Assembly (NCBI GenBank): GCA_014529385.2
Contig: CM043961.1
Location: 14,024,978 to 14,088,977, forward strand
Origin: Adiantum capillus-veneris
Taxonomy: Eukaryota; Streptophyta; Polypodiopsida; Polypodiales; Pteridaceae
Length of the DNA: 64,000 nt
Direction of reading: 5' to 3'
Below the pieces are notes generated by a model. It worked only from the letters and a program-made list of their open reading frames with translations, ran no database searches and was not told the DNA's origin. A program made the position numbers and the translations under genes. This document shows, piece after piece, positions 45,436-57,355 of this stretch. How positions within the stretch are numbered: the stretch's first letter is position 1; the number at the start of each line of letters is the position of its first letter.

Positions 45436-46489
45436 TCATGCTGCTTCATAGGGCATGGCATTGTAAATGGTTTCATGTAGTTCCGGAGATAAATAATATG
45501 TCTTTGAGGTAGCATCTACCAAAGGCATGTCAAACTTGATTGCCCTAACAAGGTGAGAGTACAGGTTAGTAACTCCCCTATCATCAAGTAGAGTGTAGTG
45601 ATTTGGGTCCCCCTCTTGCTGTTGATAATAACACCCTGTGACAACATAAGTGTTTTTATCACATTTGCTTTTCCACTTATCTCTTAAGATGCAATCTGTC
45701 ATCCATTTTCTCTTTGAACATCTCAAAAGAAAGAACTCTACACCTTCTGCATTGCCAGCATCTGCATTGACAGCAAAGTTATCACCTTCAATGAGATACT
45801 CACTCAGCATATCCTAGGATCCCTCAAACATTGCAGCTTCATCTTCTGGTACCTCAGTCTCTTCTGCTACCTCAGAGAGTGGTTTCAATGCCTTATGTGT
45901 CCACTTGCCTGCATATGATTTGCTGGAACAAGTCCTCCAATGGCCCTTCATGCAAGCATCACAAAAACAAGAAAGCCGCCTGGTCCTTAATTGAGTAGGA
46001 TCATGACGACAAAAGCCTAAAATGCAATGAAGCGATCGAGATCCTGGTACTCTCTCACAACCCCATAGATTAGACCTGTCAACTTCTGTCTCTTTTACTA
46101 GCAAAAATTTCTTGTTTATAGTAGGACCTGGTTTAGTGGATTGTGCATAAGAGCTACATGCAGCATTGGACATTGTTCTCGTAAAAAATGCAACCACGTC
46201 TTCAGCTTGCCTAAGAAAAACTCCATTACTCTTGAGTTGTTCATGTGTAAGGGATCTCTTTATCACAGCGCCAGTGCCATCATGCTCCCCCTTGCCATGG
46301 CCAGAGCAAAAAAAAATTCCATGTCATCTTTGTACCTGTTAGTTGGTAATATCTAGAAACAAAGTAAAATCGCTTTGCAGCCTTGAATTGCGAGGCTGCA
46401 CCATCTGACCACACCCAGTGCTTCTTGAAATTCAACCCCTGGTCTTTAACACTAGGTTGGTAATGGGACACTTTTATGTCCTGGGACAC
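45436..46489 (-). pseudogene. 'SDG..QFK / HGKG..DG.G' family protein (transposon-associated)
   Basis: On the minus strand: 'HWVWSDGAASQFKAAKRFYF' (46435-46370), 'TKMTWNFF', then after a frameshift in a nine-A run (46310-46318) 'SGHGKGEHDGTGAVIKRSL' (about 46300-46240), and on through 46266-45814 with 'CFCDACMKGHWRTCSSK' and 45810-45436 with 'VVTGCYYQQQEGDPNHY'. The 'SDG...QFKN...FFATSHGKG.CDGIGG..KR' signature belongs to a widespread uncharacterised family often found in animal genomes near mobile DNA; an integrase/transposase-like role is suspected but not shown. A stop at 45811-45813 separates the last part. The N-terminal side is cut off by TTAA transposon copy 3 at 46446. Confidence 0.7.
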
Positions 46490-47565
46490 TTTTATGTCCT
46501 GTTAAGTGACCATTTTCCTTGAACTATGTCAAGAGTTTCAAAATGGGTTTTGAGGTGCTATCTGTCTAGAAAGTTGTCTCATGAGCTGAAAAAAACTCGA
46601 CATTTTTTTGGAATATCAATTCCATCTTTAACCTTGTCCTTGCACAACATTTCACAACCTAAACTGTGTGAAAAAACGGGTCCTGTTTTTGGCTTTTTTC
46701 AACTTTTTGCAACTATACCACTCTAGAATTCATGTTTGTGAGGTCTATAATGCTAGAGAACTATCTTTAGTAGTCCTCAACATGTCATGATGCTTCCAGG
46801 GAGAAATAAATGTTAAAGTTGTAAGTTATGACCAAATTACAAAAATTGTCAAATCCTGTTTTTTAGCCAATTTTAGCTCTTCTATGATTTTTTTGGTGGC
46901 TTTCATGATATCCAAATGCAGTTTTGATTTTCTATGTCGCATATTGTAACATAAAGCTAATATTCCTTGAGTTTTGGGGCACCTAATACCCTAATTTGCA
47001 TAGTAGACAATGATGGTTGATTTTTTCAATTATAGAAGAAAACGAAACATTCTAGTATATCAAGTATAGCTTTTTCCATATTGTTAGTTTCTTGTGACAA
47101 CTACATGCATTTTGTAGGTAGTAACCATATCTAGTCATAAGGATCAAATTTGGCTAGATATTGAATAGTTTCTATGGGATTCTACAACTCATAATGTTGA
47201 ACCCAGTTTTTTCATGTTTACTGTATTTAGCACTTCATCTTTGTCCCCAAGATTCCCGTTAGTAAGAGATGTATTATTCTTTTGACATGCTCCATGGCTC
47301 CTTATGAACCTAAAGGACAATAGGGAACTAAGAAAACATACATATATTATTTGTATTGAGCGTGGCTATAGAAACTTTGATGATAGGTTTGCAGAATGGT
47401 AAAAATTAAACTTTTTTGTACCTATTTCTTTTGGCAAAACAAAAAATAGTGAGTGAGAAGCAATCATATGTTCTGATCACCAACCCATTGAAGTTAACTA
47501 GGGAATTTATCTCAAGTCCTACAAAAATCCCTAATCTTATTTTTATGCAATAAAATGTAAGAAAT
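46446..47565. mobile_element. TTAA-flanked DNA transposon, copy 3 (left end and body)
   Basis: Starts TTAA-CACTAGGTTGGTAA (46446) and follows copy 1 from 11487 to about 12585 with few differences, apart from a duplication of GGACACTTTTATGTCCT at the left end. The right 230 bp, with the right terminal repeat, are missing. Confidence 0.87.
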
Positions 47566-50199
47566 TACTCTTTCTTACCAGACTTTTGCTAGTACTTGGA
47601 GACTTATGACCCAAGGAAATCCAGAAGTTGTCAAGTTTGATGCTGAGGCGGTCCAGGACGGGCAAGAAGAAGAGTGGCCTCTAAGCACTTTTCTAGGCTC
47701 CCATGCTGCTCAATTGGGTTGGGGTTGGAAAAAACAGCAAACACACACACAAACCTGCAACCTAACCCTACACAAATTTGGGGCACCACCTAGTTTTGGA
47801 TGCGAACTAGGACGCGTAGAGAGAGGTAGAGAGAGAGAGAGATAGTGCTCGGGCTGCTTTGAAATGTTCAACAGTGATCAAGTAAACACAATTATATATG
47901 TAAGAAAAAGAGGGAAGGGGGAGGGGGTGATTGTTGCATTAATACCTTCTTACAAATCTATCACGACCAATCAAAGTGAGATTATTATTTGTTCAACATA
48001 GATTGAGTAAATTACACCACAACACATCACAAGAAAAGCCACCCCAATCACTGTCTTAAGGGCAAGGGAGTCCTCTCCACCCTGTTGCCCTCTTACAGTA
48101 TGTGGAATCTATGGTTGAATTGATGACAACACCGAGAGACAAGCTATCAAGAACTTAAAAAACACCAAGACACTTACACATCATTGTTGTCCATTACCTC
48201 ACGTTGGAAGAGAGACAAAGTATCCAAGCTTAGTCCAAATCCACCCTCCTTGATTCAACAAATATTGGGTTTACACTAGTAGGAGAAATGATAGATTTCC
48301 TACTCTCAATTGAATGATCACTCTCTCTTACAATGGCATAGAGTTCCCTTGCTAATCACCCTTAATACAACACATGCATATGCATAAGACAATGAGCTTC
48401 CACTCTAGAGCTCCTTCTAGAGAGGTTGAGCTTGGTTTCTCAAGCTATAGCATAGTTCTCTTGCTTATGGCTCCCCCCTTTTTGTGCTAGCTACACCCTC
48501 CTTTTATAGCAATTTTGAGGGCTAGGGTTACTCCTCTAACCATGGTTGGGTTAGATTTTCAACACTTATCTAATTTCTTTTGCTTGGAATTATCAAGAAG
48601 TTGGTGGGGATAGATGAAGACGAGAGAGAGGAGAGAAGTGGAGGTGATAGGACTTTTCATAGTAGGTTACTGTTAGTAAATTAGTAGAGGTAGTATTTTT
48701 ATTGATTTACAAATGGAATTGGATATTTACAATGGGAGTATCCAAGTAGGATACAAATAAGGAAGAAAAAACTCTTAATAGGTAAGAAAATATGGATTTC
48801 TTACAATGTTTATGCTCCAAGTGTCTTGAGTAGGGTCAATTTTGACGCTTGTTGATGGTCCACTAGCTTTGACGGTACGTTTTTTCTTCACTCCTGACCT
48901 TCCTTGAGAGCGAAGGTCAGTGAACATGAGTAATCAATCACCATGATGCTGTCTTTCAAGAGAAGAGACTGAATTTTGTGGTTTTTTTGATAGATATGGG
49001 TAATATGGATGAGGAAAAATGAGACTAGGTGGTCAATTTTGGAATGGAAGTGTGTGTAGGAGACATAAGTTCACCATGGTTTCTCTTATTCTTCAAGGTT
49101 GAGAAGAAGGTGAGTAGGGTGTAGAGAGGAGTGGTGAGAGAGGTGGGGATGATGAGTGGAGAGGTGTGTGTAAAATAGGAAAATGATAAAGTGGAAGAGG
49201 GAGTGCGACTGCATAGCATGGGCAAACTGAGGTCCACCAATAAAATCATAGCTCACATCTCGTAGCTCAAAAAAATATAAAAAAAATTGAGGTACAATTT
49301 CAGCTCAGAAGCTACAACTTTTGTTTGTATCACCTTTTCAAATTCGGGGAGCATGTGATCTTTAAAAATTCAGCAAAGCCGACTGTTTTTTCCACTGCAC
49401 AAAGTCCTTGTGATGTCCTTCTTTGGATGATTCTTTTGAATAACTCCAAGAGTGACCCCCCCATGGTGCATGAATGCATGCCACATACCCTTGACCTTAT
49501 TTGGTAGGTCTATAATTGAAGATATTGTTGAGATCATGATATAAGTGAATAGTACAACTAAGAAAATCAAATAATGAGGGGTTTAAAAAAATATGTACAT
49601 GTCAAATATAAATAATATAGGTGGAAAAAATATAAAGGGGTCAAAATAAATCTCTCTCATTATATGTCTACCATAAAAAGATGAATATTTTTGGTGGTCT
49701 AATTTATGAGAGTAATAGAGAATAGATGTAGGAAGGAAAAAATCACAATAGTGAAAAAATATACACATAAATAGAACTAATTTTTTGGGATTTTTTTTGG
49801 GATGGAGTTACACAAAAAATAAGAGAAGCTTGCATGAAATTATTTTTATATGGAATAAAGAGTATGCAAAATGGTAAGAAAAAATATGGTAATGGTGAGT
49901 CAATGTACATAGCATAAATAACACACCATAGGTAGAAATATTTAAATAAATACCAAAATAATTATGAAAAATCCTTTTATTTAGGCCCTATATACAATGA
50001 AATATTTACACACAAATGGGCCATAATATACTTATAATTTTTTATTTTTTTTATTTTTTTGGCTCAACTAGCTAATTGGGGTTTTTTAAGAAAATATGGG
50101 GAATGTCCCTTAACTCACACATGCCTATGTACAATGAAATGGTAGGGATAGCCACAGTATTTGAGTGATTTGATAGGGTGAGGTAGCTCACTATGGCAA
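47566..50199. other. No recognisable gene; AT-rich
   Basis: A short GA-rich run at 47820-47843 and a very AT-rich stretch from about 49260 to 50060. Frames such as 47606-47845 have no recognisable motif. No RNA gene could be supported. Confidence 0.45.
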
Positions 50200-50363
50200 T
50201 TATGGAAAGCCGAAAAACGGCTAGCAATGCATTATGGACATTGCTGTTGCAAGAGTCACTTTCTAGAAAAAACAGGACTAGGAAGCATGTAGTTGAACAG
50301 GCTTTTATTGCTTCTTAAAGAAAGGGTGGTAAGAGTAATGCAGCCACTTCTTATGGTTCTGCT

Positions 50364-53300
50364 GTGAGTGGCAAAAATTCTGTTCCTAATGCTTCTGCTG
50401 GCAACAATTCGTCTGGAAATTCTGGTGACAAGGGCAAAAAGAAGATGTGTTGCCATTATTGTAAAGCTAATGATCACTTGATCAAGTCATGTCCTAAGTT
50501 GAAGGCCAAAAAGTCTAAGAAGAAAGAGGGTGGTTCCACTACAAATGCAGCCATTGTTGATTCTTCTGTGAAAGGAGACTGTAATGCTGATGTTGATGCA
50601 GAATGGGCTTTTAGCGCAGAGTGCACTTACAATCCTGCTGTCCATGATGCATGCTTCTCAGTTGCTGCAAATTCACATGTGTGGTATTTCGACAGTGGTG
50701 CTACAAAGCACATTACCTCACATCGTGAATTGTTTACCTCTCTCGAGTCTGTCCCTCATGGGAATTCAGTCACTTGTGCCAACAACGCCTCTTATCCAGT
50801 TCAGAGAGTTGGAAAGATTGTGCTCATTGTTGCTAATGGAAGCTCCTTCACACTTGTTGATGCACTTTATGTACCTCGGATCAAGAAGAATCTTTTGTCT
50901 ATATCCGCACTTGCTAGACTTGGACTCGTAGTCAAATTTGTGGATGACAGATGTATAGTTCATGATCTCAGTTTTGGTGATGAAATTGTTGCATCTGGGC
51001 TTTTGTGCCGTGCGCTGGACAAAATTTTGCAAATGCTGTTGCAGATTCAAGGGCTATTTCAGATGCAAAACTTTGGCATGCACGTTTTGGTCATCTGAAT
51101 TTTGTCAGTTTTCTGCGTTTGCAGAAATCTGATATGGTTGCTTCTTTGCCGCCTCTTGAAGCACTTGTCAAACATGTTTGTGAAGACTGTATTTTGGGTA
51201 AGATGCAACGTTATAAATTTCCAAAGGATGGTTCAGTTCGGGCCACATGCAGGTTGCAGCTTGTGCATAGTGATGTTTGTGGGTCCATGCAAACTCCGTC
51301 CTTGGGGAATTACCTGTACTTCGTGACTTTCATTGATGATTACTGCAGGCATGCATGGGTATTTCCGCTTAAAGCAAAGTCCAAAGTTTTTATGTGCTTC
51401 AAACAATTTCTGGCTATGGCTGAAAATGTCTCGAAATGTACTATGGGCACCCTCCGTTCCGATCAAGGGGGGAGTATATGTCTCATGAATTTAATGCATT
51501 TCTGGCTAGTAGTGGGATAAAACACCAATGTACAGTGCCTTATACACCTCAGAAAAATGGTGTTCTTGAGAGGAAAAACAGGTCACTGACGGAAATGGCA
51601 CAATGTATGGCCAAAAGTCAAGCTTTGCCGCATTCCTTTTGTCCTGAGGCCATCAGGTGTGCCACTTATGTACTTAACAGGTGTCCTACGAAAGCTTTGC
51701 AGTCTATTAATCTAGATGAAGCATGGCATGATAGAAAGCCTTCTATTGAGCACATGCGTGTTTTTGGCTGTTTGGCATATGCTTTGGTTCCAATGAGGCA
51801 AATGTACAGCCTATGGGGGTTTCTGAAAATGTTTTAGATCAGCTTATTACTGATGTAGATGTACATGATGCACTTGATGAGGAAAGGGCTGAAAATGAGC
51901 AGGCTAGAGGTATGGCAAAATGGCTGGTGCACACTTTGCGTGACAGTAAATTGGATGCACCTTTGTCTAGTCGTACTCGTTCAGGCTCTCGCCATGCATC
52001 TTATGCATCAGATTGTTATGCTTTGGTTGTGTCTAGCTTACATGATGTTGAGGAGATTTTGATGAAGCACAGAATTCAGAAAATTGGATGACTGCCATGC
52101 AATCAGAATATGATGCACTCATAGAAAATGACACATGGACTTAATGTGATTTTCCTCCTGGCAAAAAGGCCATTGGTACGAAGTGGGTTTACAAGTTTAA
52201 ACGCAAGCCAGATGGTGAGATTGATCGCCATAAGGCTCGACTTGTTGCAAAGGGTTATGCACAACAAAAAGGCATAGATTATGAAGAGACTTTTGCTCCC
52301 ACTTGTCATATGACTACTGTAGTTTTCTATGTGCATTGGCAGCTCATTTTGGTTGGGAAGTACATCAATCAGACATTGTTACTACTTTCTTGAATGGTGA
52401 CATATTTGAGGAAGTTTATGTAACGCAGCCTCGCGGTTTTGTCATAAAAGGACAAGAGGACAAAGTGTGCAGATGTAAAGAAGGCTTTGTATGGGTTGAA
52501 GCAATCTCCTCGTGCTTGGTATGAGAAACCTGACACTCATTTGGTCAAACAAGGCTTTCGTAACAGTCCAACAGAAAGCACATTGTATGTAAAGCGTGAG
52601 GGTAATGTACTTCTCATTGTGGTTCTTTATGTTGATGATTTGTTGATCAATGGACCAAATGAGAGACATATTGCTGAATTTAAGGCTGATTGGAATGCTA
52701 CTTTCAAGATGAAAGATTTGGGGCTGTTGCATCATTACTTGGGTATACAGTTTAAGTAGTGTGATGGTGGTATTGCCTTGTGTAAGAAAAGTTACATAGA
52801 GACATTGCTATGTAAGTTTGGAGTTGAGGATTGCAAACCTATTGCCACTCCCATGGAAACAGGTTTGAAGTTGAGTCTACATGATGCCGGCGATCCTGCT
52901 GATGTCACTCTTTACCAAACTGCTGTTGGCTACCTCATTTATGTATGCAACACAAGGTCGGATATTCACTTTGCAGTCTCACAGGTCAGCAGATTTATGC
53001 ATAGCCCAGGGTCTAAGCATTGGCAGGCTGTCAAGAGTATTTTTCGCTACCTTAGTGGCACTTTACATCTTGGCTTGTTTTATTCCAAGGGGGGATCATT
53101 GCCGCCAGACTTACATGCTTTTTCGGACTTAGATTGGGATGGTTGTTTTGACATGCGAGTGTCCACAAGTGGTTTTTGTTTCATGCTTGGCAGTTCATGT
53201 ATATCATGGTTGACCAAGAAGCAACCTATTGTGGCCACTTCGAGTTGTGAGGCTCAATATAGGGCAGTCTTCATAGCTACGATTGAGTGTGTATGGCTCA

Positions 53301-53584
53301 TATGCTTTATGGCTGCTTTGGGTGTTGGACAGGACACTGCCAACACTATCTACACTGACAGTCAGAGCGCATTGTCAGTTGCGAGGAACCCAGTTTTTCA
53401 TGCTCGCACAAAGCAAATTGAGGTGCATTACCACTATGTGAGGGAGAGGCTCTCAATAGGAGAGATCAGCTTGGCTTATGTGCCAACACAGAACAACCTT
53501 GCAGATCTTTTCACAAAGGCATTGTCTCATGAGAAGCTTGAAGCTTTCCGCAAAGCTATGGGCTTACTCCCCTTTGTGGACTGA
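50364..53584 (+). pseudogene. Copia gag-pol remnant
   Basis: 50364-51098: Cys-His box 'CHYCKANDHLIKSC' and protease 'WYFDSGATKHIT'. 51005-51520 (shifted frame): integrase finger 'LWHARFGHLNFVSFL' to 'CEDCILGK' and core 'HSDVCGSM', 'LRSDQGG'. 51436-51837: 'NGVLERKNRSL'. 52143-52330: RT 'TKWVYKFKRKPDG', 'ARLVAKGYAQQ'. 52303-52524 and 52487-52759: 'TTFLNGDIFEEVY', 'MYGLKQSPRAWYEK', catalytic 'YVDDLLING'. 52778-53584: RNase H with 'SCEAQYRAVFIATIE' and 'YTDSQSALSVARNPV'. At least six frameshifts or stops. Part of the segment between integrase and RT (about 51830-52130) is shortened. Confidence 0.93.
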
Positions 53585-53659
53585 TCCTGTCCTCAGGGCA
53601 TGGCACTTCCCTTTACTCATGTGCCAGCTCTCATTCACCGCATCACTCTAGGGGGGATT

Positions 53660-53886
53660 TGTTACCATATACATGTGGTAGTGATGTGTGTGAACACACT
53701 AGGACCGTCGGGGTATTTTTTCCCTCTTTAGGAGGTTTTTTCCCCCGTGCATTGTATATACACCTATCACTCTAGGGCTATCTATCTGTCCATTGCATAC
53801 TAAGAAAAACACTCTCTATTGTGTGTCTTCAGCTTCCTTCGTCTTCTCCAAGCTGTGTGCGTTTGTCTGCAACCCTAATTCCAACA
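53660..53886 (+). mobile_element. 3' LTR of copia element 2
   Basis: Follows the tract AGGGGGGATT; starts TGTTACC; a TATATA box lies near 53755; ends at CCAACA. Length about 227 bp. The right end is inferred. Confidence 0.7.
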
Positions 53887-54396
53887 GAACTGCTGGAAGG
53901 ATCTTTGTGTAATAACAATCAATGTCAAAAGTAGACCAGATGTAGCCAACAAATGCATGAAAGTTTGAAAGAAGCTCGACAACTTTTTGAAAGTTTTGAG
54001 ACAATAAAGCTTTTAATAACTACTATCACAGATGCTTAGGGAGAAAACGACATCACCATATTACTTGGTGAGTATTCAATTATTTTTTAAAGTCTGGATA
54101 GTAATCTACATTGCATCCTATGAGTTCAACTAACCTTTTTCTTTTTTCATTAGCATATTGTGTACCTACATGGACCATATTTTGCAAAACAAGGACCCCT
54201 TGCAACACGTAATACTCATGGAATGGAAAAATCTCACCATCAAGCGAGGACTTCTTTTTTCAGATGTACGAGAAAGGGAGGGGGACAAAGAAGGAGCAAT
54301 GTACTAAAGGAATTATTCAATTGGTTCTATAGGAGGAAATTACAATGGATGAGATCAAACAATCATGCTATTCAACCACACATGGAGGTTAATGCT
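53887..54396. other. No recognisable gene
   Basis: Short flank between the copia LTR and the minus-strand gene that follows. Nothing supported. Confidence 0.4.
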
Positions 54397-56358
54397 TCAC
54401 TTTGAAAATTTGTACCGACTCTTTCTAAAGACATTTTGGTGCAAAAAATTGTCAAATTTACATTTATTTTTTATTTTTTTGATATCTCTAGGCATGTCAC
54501 CCATATATCTCAAAAACTTTCTTCTTTTATAGCCCCCAAAAAGGTTGACATTTGTCTCCTCAGCTACTGCTGCATAGCTAGAGTAGCAAAGAAAGTATCC
54601 TGCTCTTGAGGCATTGAATTCTGCTGCATACCCAAATATTCTAAGTGTTGCAGCTCTCTCAAGTAGCATGATCTTGTTTGCATTGATTTGAAGGGGGTTG
54701 GAAACTTAGGATCTTCAAAATATTGCATGTGAAAAGCATAGAAGGTGGCACTATCCAATGTAGGCATGTAGTGCATGAGATAGGAGGCATCCCTTCTTGA
54801 AGAGCCCTCTATTTCTTTCCCTTTCAAGCCTTTAGCTCTCCCAAGAAAATTGTCTTTGTCAAGGAGTTCAATCTGCAAAACAAGACACAATGAGTAATTT
54901 AAAACAAACTTGAAAAAAAAGGAAGATTTCAAAAGGGAGATCAAGGTGAAACTAAATCTACCTTTTGCAACTCATCCTCGGTGATGACTTTTTCTTGAAG
55001 AAGATTGCATGATCCACTCATCTCTCTTATGTCAACATCCTTTCCAATTTTCTTTGGCTTAAAGCCTCTGCCAAAAGATTGGATGCCAAGCTCAACAAGT
55101 CTCTTCTCAAAATCCTCATCTTTGAGGGAAGGTTTCTCCTCTTCCACTCTTTTCATGCATAGAGCAAGTGCATCAGGAGCCAAAAGAAATAGTTTATTGG
55201 ATGTCTAAAGATCAAGTGCCAAAACTCCTCTTTTGACTCTTCTTCTATGTCAATAAAATCTTTGGCCACCTCAGAAGTTTCAAAAATGGTTGCAATACAG
55301 TAGTCCTCCCTCATATTAAGCAGACATTGGATATGATTGAGAGGGATATACTCTTTTCCATTGATATAGAAGTGTTGAGATGTCGAGCTCTACACCTTGA
55401 GCTAGCATCCACTACGGGTCTTGGCCGCTTACGGCATTTACTCACTGGCGCGTTAGGTGACCGACACGGAGGATCTCTGCAAGTGATTCTACAGTTGTAC
55501 TACACATATAGTGCCAGCCTAGTACGCTTCTAGCGAGTTCACACTTAGTGACCGCATGTACATATGTGCTACTTTTCAGCTTTAGCACTTAGTCATTTTG
55601 TACTCTCTTTTCTCTGAAGAAGAAGAAGAAGCTTTGCATCTCTGTGTGCTTTGTGCTTGTCTTGTGTATCTCTCTTGCATCCTCATTCTTTACAAGAAGT
55701 AGGGAAGGTTTGGAACAATAAGGGAAGCCTCAGACACCTCTACCTCCTCTATGGGCTCATCAATGACAGTACTAGCTCTAAATTGAGCCACATCACAATT
55801 TGCACTCTCCTGTTCCTCAGCTGCAGCATCAATTTCCTCCTCTTCTAGAATTTCACTTTTCTCAAGCTGCAAAACTATGGAAACATTTTTATTTGTTCCC
55901 TCTTTGTCTGTATCTTTCACTTCATCACCTTTGCCTTGCATATCAACTTTAAGGAACAAAAAGAAAAAAAAGGCAACTTCTTTTGGAACAAGGTTGCAAG
56001 GCTTTGAATGTAACTGACAAGAAATCGTTGGTGGACAAATAAATGAAGTCTTCTTAGGAAATCTTCCTAGCCTCCTTGTTACTTTGCCTTTCTCGATTGA
56101 GTTGGTAGTAAATTCAGCTAGATGGAAATAAGTCTTACCATCTAAAACCAAGCACTTGCCTTCAACTGCCTCTTCAAACTCTTTGAATTCTTCTAACAAA
56201 AAGTCCTTCAAATTGTCTAGCATAACTGCAAGATCAAACAAAGGATTGAATATTTCATATGCCTTGGTGTACACTTCCATGTCACCACCATCCATGACAG
56301 CAACCAAAAGCTTCTCACTTGGACTCTCCTCTAAAATCTCTTCATGACCTTCATTCAT
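54397..56358 (-). pseudogene. Unrecognised minus-strand gene split by a solo LTR
   Basis: Starts at an ATG at 56358. The first exon runs 56358-55700 (acidic, Glu-rich, with 'KCLVLDGKTYFHLAEF' and 'RRLGRFPKKTSF'), is interrupted by a 322-bp solo LTR, and resumes in the same frame at 55372 ('YINGKEYIPLNHIQCLL', 'ATIFETSEVAKDFID'). A change of frame or a missed intron near 55205 leads to 55200-54962 ('ALALCMKRVEEEKPSLKDED'). A GT-AG intron (54961-54873) joins in frame to 54872 onward ('IELLDKDNFLGRAKGLKG'). A frameshift near 54665 leads to the end at 54397 ('FLCYSSYAAVAEETN'). I do not recognise a domain. It is divergent from the histone-like gene at 57356, with 1 kb between starts. Confidence 0.55.
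55373..55694. mobile_element. Solo LTR with 5-bp target duplication
   Basis: The 322-bp unit starts TGTTGAGATG and ends TTCTTTACA, and is flanked by AGAAG on both sides (55368-55372 and 55695-55699). Removing the unit and one AGAAG restores the reading frame of the surrounding minus-strand gene, which confirms the boundaries. The ends are copia-like. Confidence 0.92.
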
Positions 56359-56427
56359 GGTTTGGTTGAAGAAAACTTCAATGCAAAGAAGCTAGACCAA
56401 AACGGAGAGGCTAAGGTCGAAGAAGAA

Positions 56428-56597
56428 CCCAAACGGCCCGATAGAAGCACCAGGCACAATCTGTGGACTACCGCTATCGCATCATGCAGAGGTTTAGGCC
56501 GTGGAAGCAAAACCCAAATGGCGCGATAGAAGCATGAGGGAGAATCTGAAGACTTCCTCTATTGCATCGTGCCAGTTGATTAGAACGCGCCAACAAA
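56428..56597. repeat. 85-bp direct repeat, two copies
   Basis: Copies start at 56428 ('cccaaacggcccgatagaag') and 56513 ('cccaaatggcgcgatagaag'); each ends with a TATCGCATCATGC- or TATTGCATCGTGC-type motif. Lies just 5' of the minus-strand gene. Confidence 0.8.
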
Positions 56598-57057
56598 ACC
56601 GTGAACAAAGAGATAGAGCAATGATCCAACCTTTCAAAACACTCATCCTCGCATGCGGGACCAACGTCATGGATAGAGAGATCAATGAGATAGGGTTGAG
56701 AGAGAAGTGAAACAGAGCTTTGATGTTAAAACTTAAAGATTCTCGTGTCGTGCGGCACCAAAAAAAGTACAACACCACAAAAAGATGAGATCAAGCTTTA
56801 TATAAGGAGGTAAAAAATGATCGTTATGGACATGTGTCCTTCATGCACATGTGCCACGTGGCATGCTTTCAACGGACACTGTACGGATGATCGTTTGTAT
56901 AAAAATATAGTGTCACGTGTTCATTTTTCACCTTCCCCCAAACAACATGTTCGCATCATTTCGTACCTCAAGCATCCTCCGACATCTCTTCTTTGATTGA
57001 CCCGCACACCCCCTTTCTTCCCGATTTACTCACCGGTTGCTACATTCTTTACATTTT

Positions 57058-57265
57058 CCCGCATGATGCGATAGCGAGTACTTCCACACTTTTGGACTGC
57101 ATCTTATCGCGTCCTGCGGTATTTTATCATCTTCCCATACGACGCGATATCGAGCTCTTCGAGATTATGGGAGGACCTCTTATCGCGTCGTGCGGTATCT
57201 TTTCATATTCCTGGACCACGCAATACCGAGATCTTCCAGATTGTGGGAGGACCTCTTTTCGTATT
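57058..57265. repeat. 76-bp tandem repeat, three copies, before the histone-like gene
   Basis: The word GCGATAGCGAG/GCGATATCGAG/GCAATACCGAG occurs at 57068, 57144 and 57220. Each unit also has TATCGCGTC[CG]TGCGGTAT, whose TATCGCGTC is the reverse complement of GACGCGATA at the unit border, so each unit can form a hairpin. Confidence 0.87.
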
Positions 57266-57276
57266 GTTCTGGATAC

Positions 57277-57284
57277 TTTATAAG
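57277..57284 (+). promoter_or_regulatory. TATA box of the histone-like gene
   Basis: TTTATAAG lies 72 bp before the ATG at 57356 and 3' of the tandem repeat. Spacing fits a transcription start near 57310 and a short leader. Confidence 0.5.
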
Positions 57285-57355
57285 TCATTTGGACCTCCTT
57301 GCAGGCCTTGCTCTGGAGAATTTTGTGACAAAAGACAAAAGTTTTTGACTATCAA

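Larger units (their letters stand above)
50200..53886 (+). mobile_element. Degenerate Ty1/copia element, 5' truncated
   Basis: Contains the end of gag, protease, integrase, RT, RNase H, polypurine tract (53649-53659) and 3' LTR (53660-53886, TGTTACCATA...CCAACA). There is no 5' LTR: a stretch like TGTTACCATATAC was not seen upstream of 50200, so the left end is lost. It differs clearly in sequence from copia element 1 and carries more lesions, so it is older. Confidence 0.85.
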
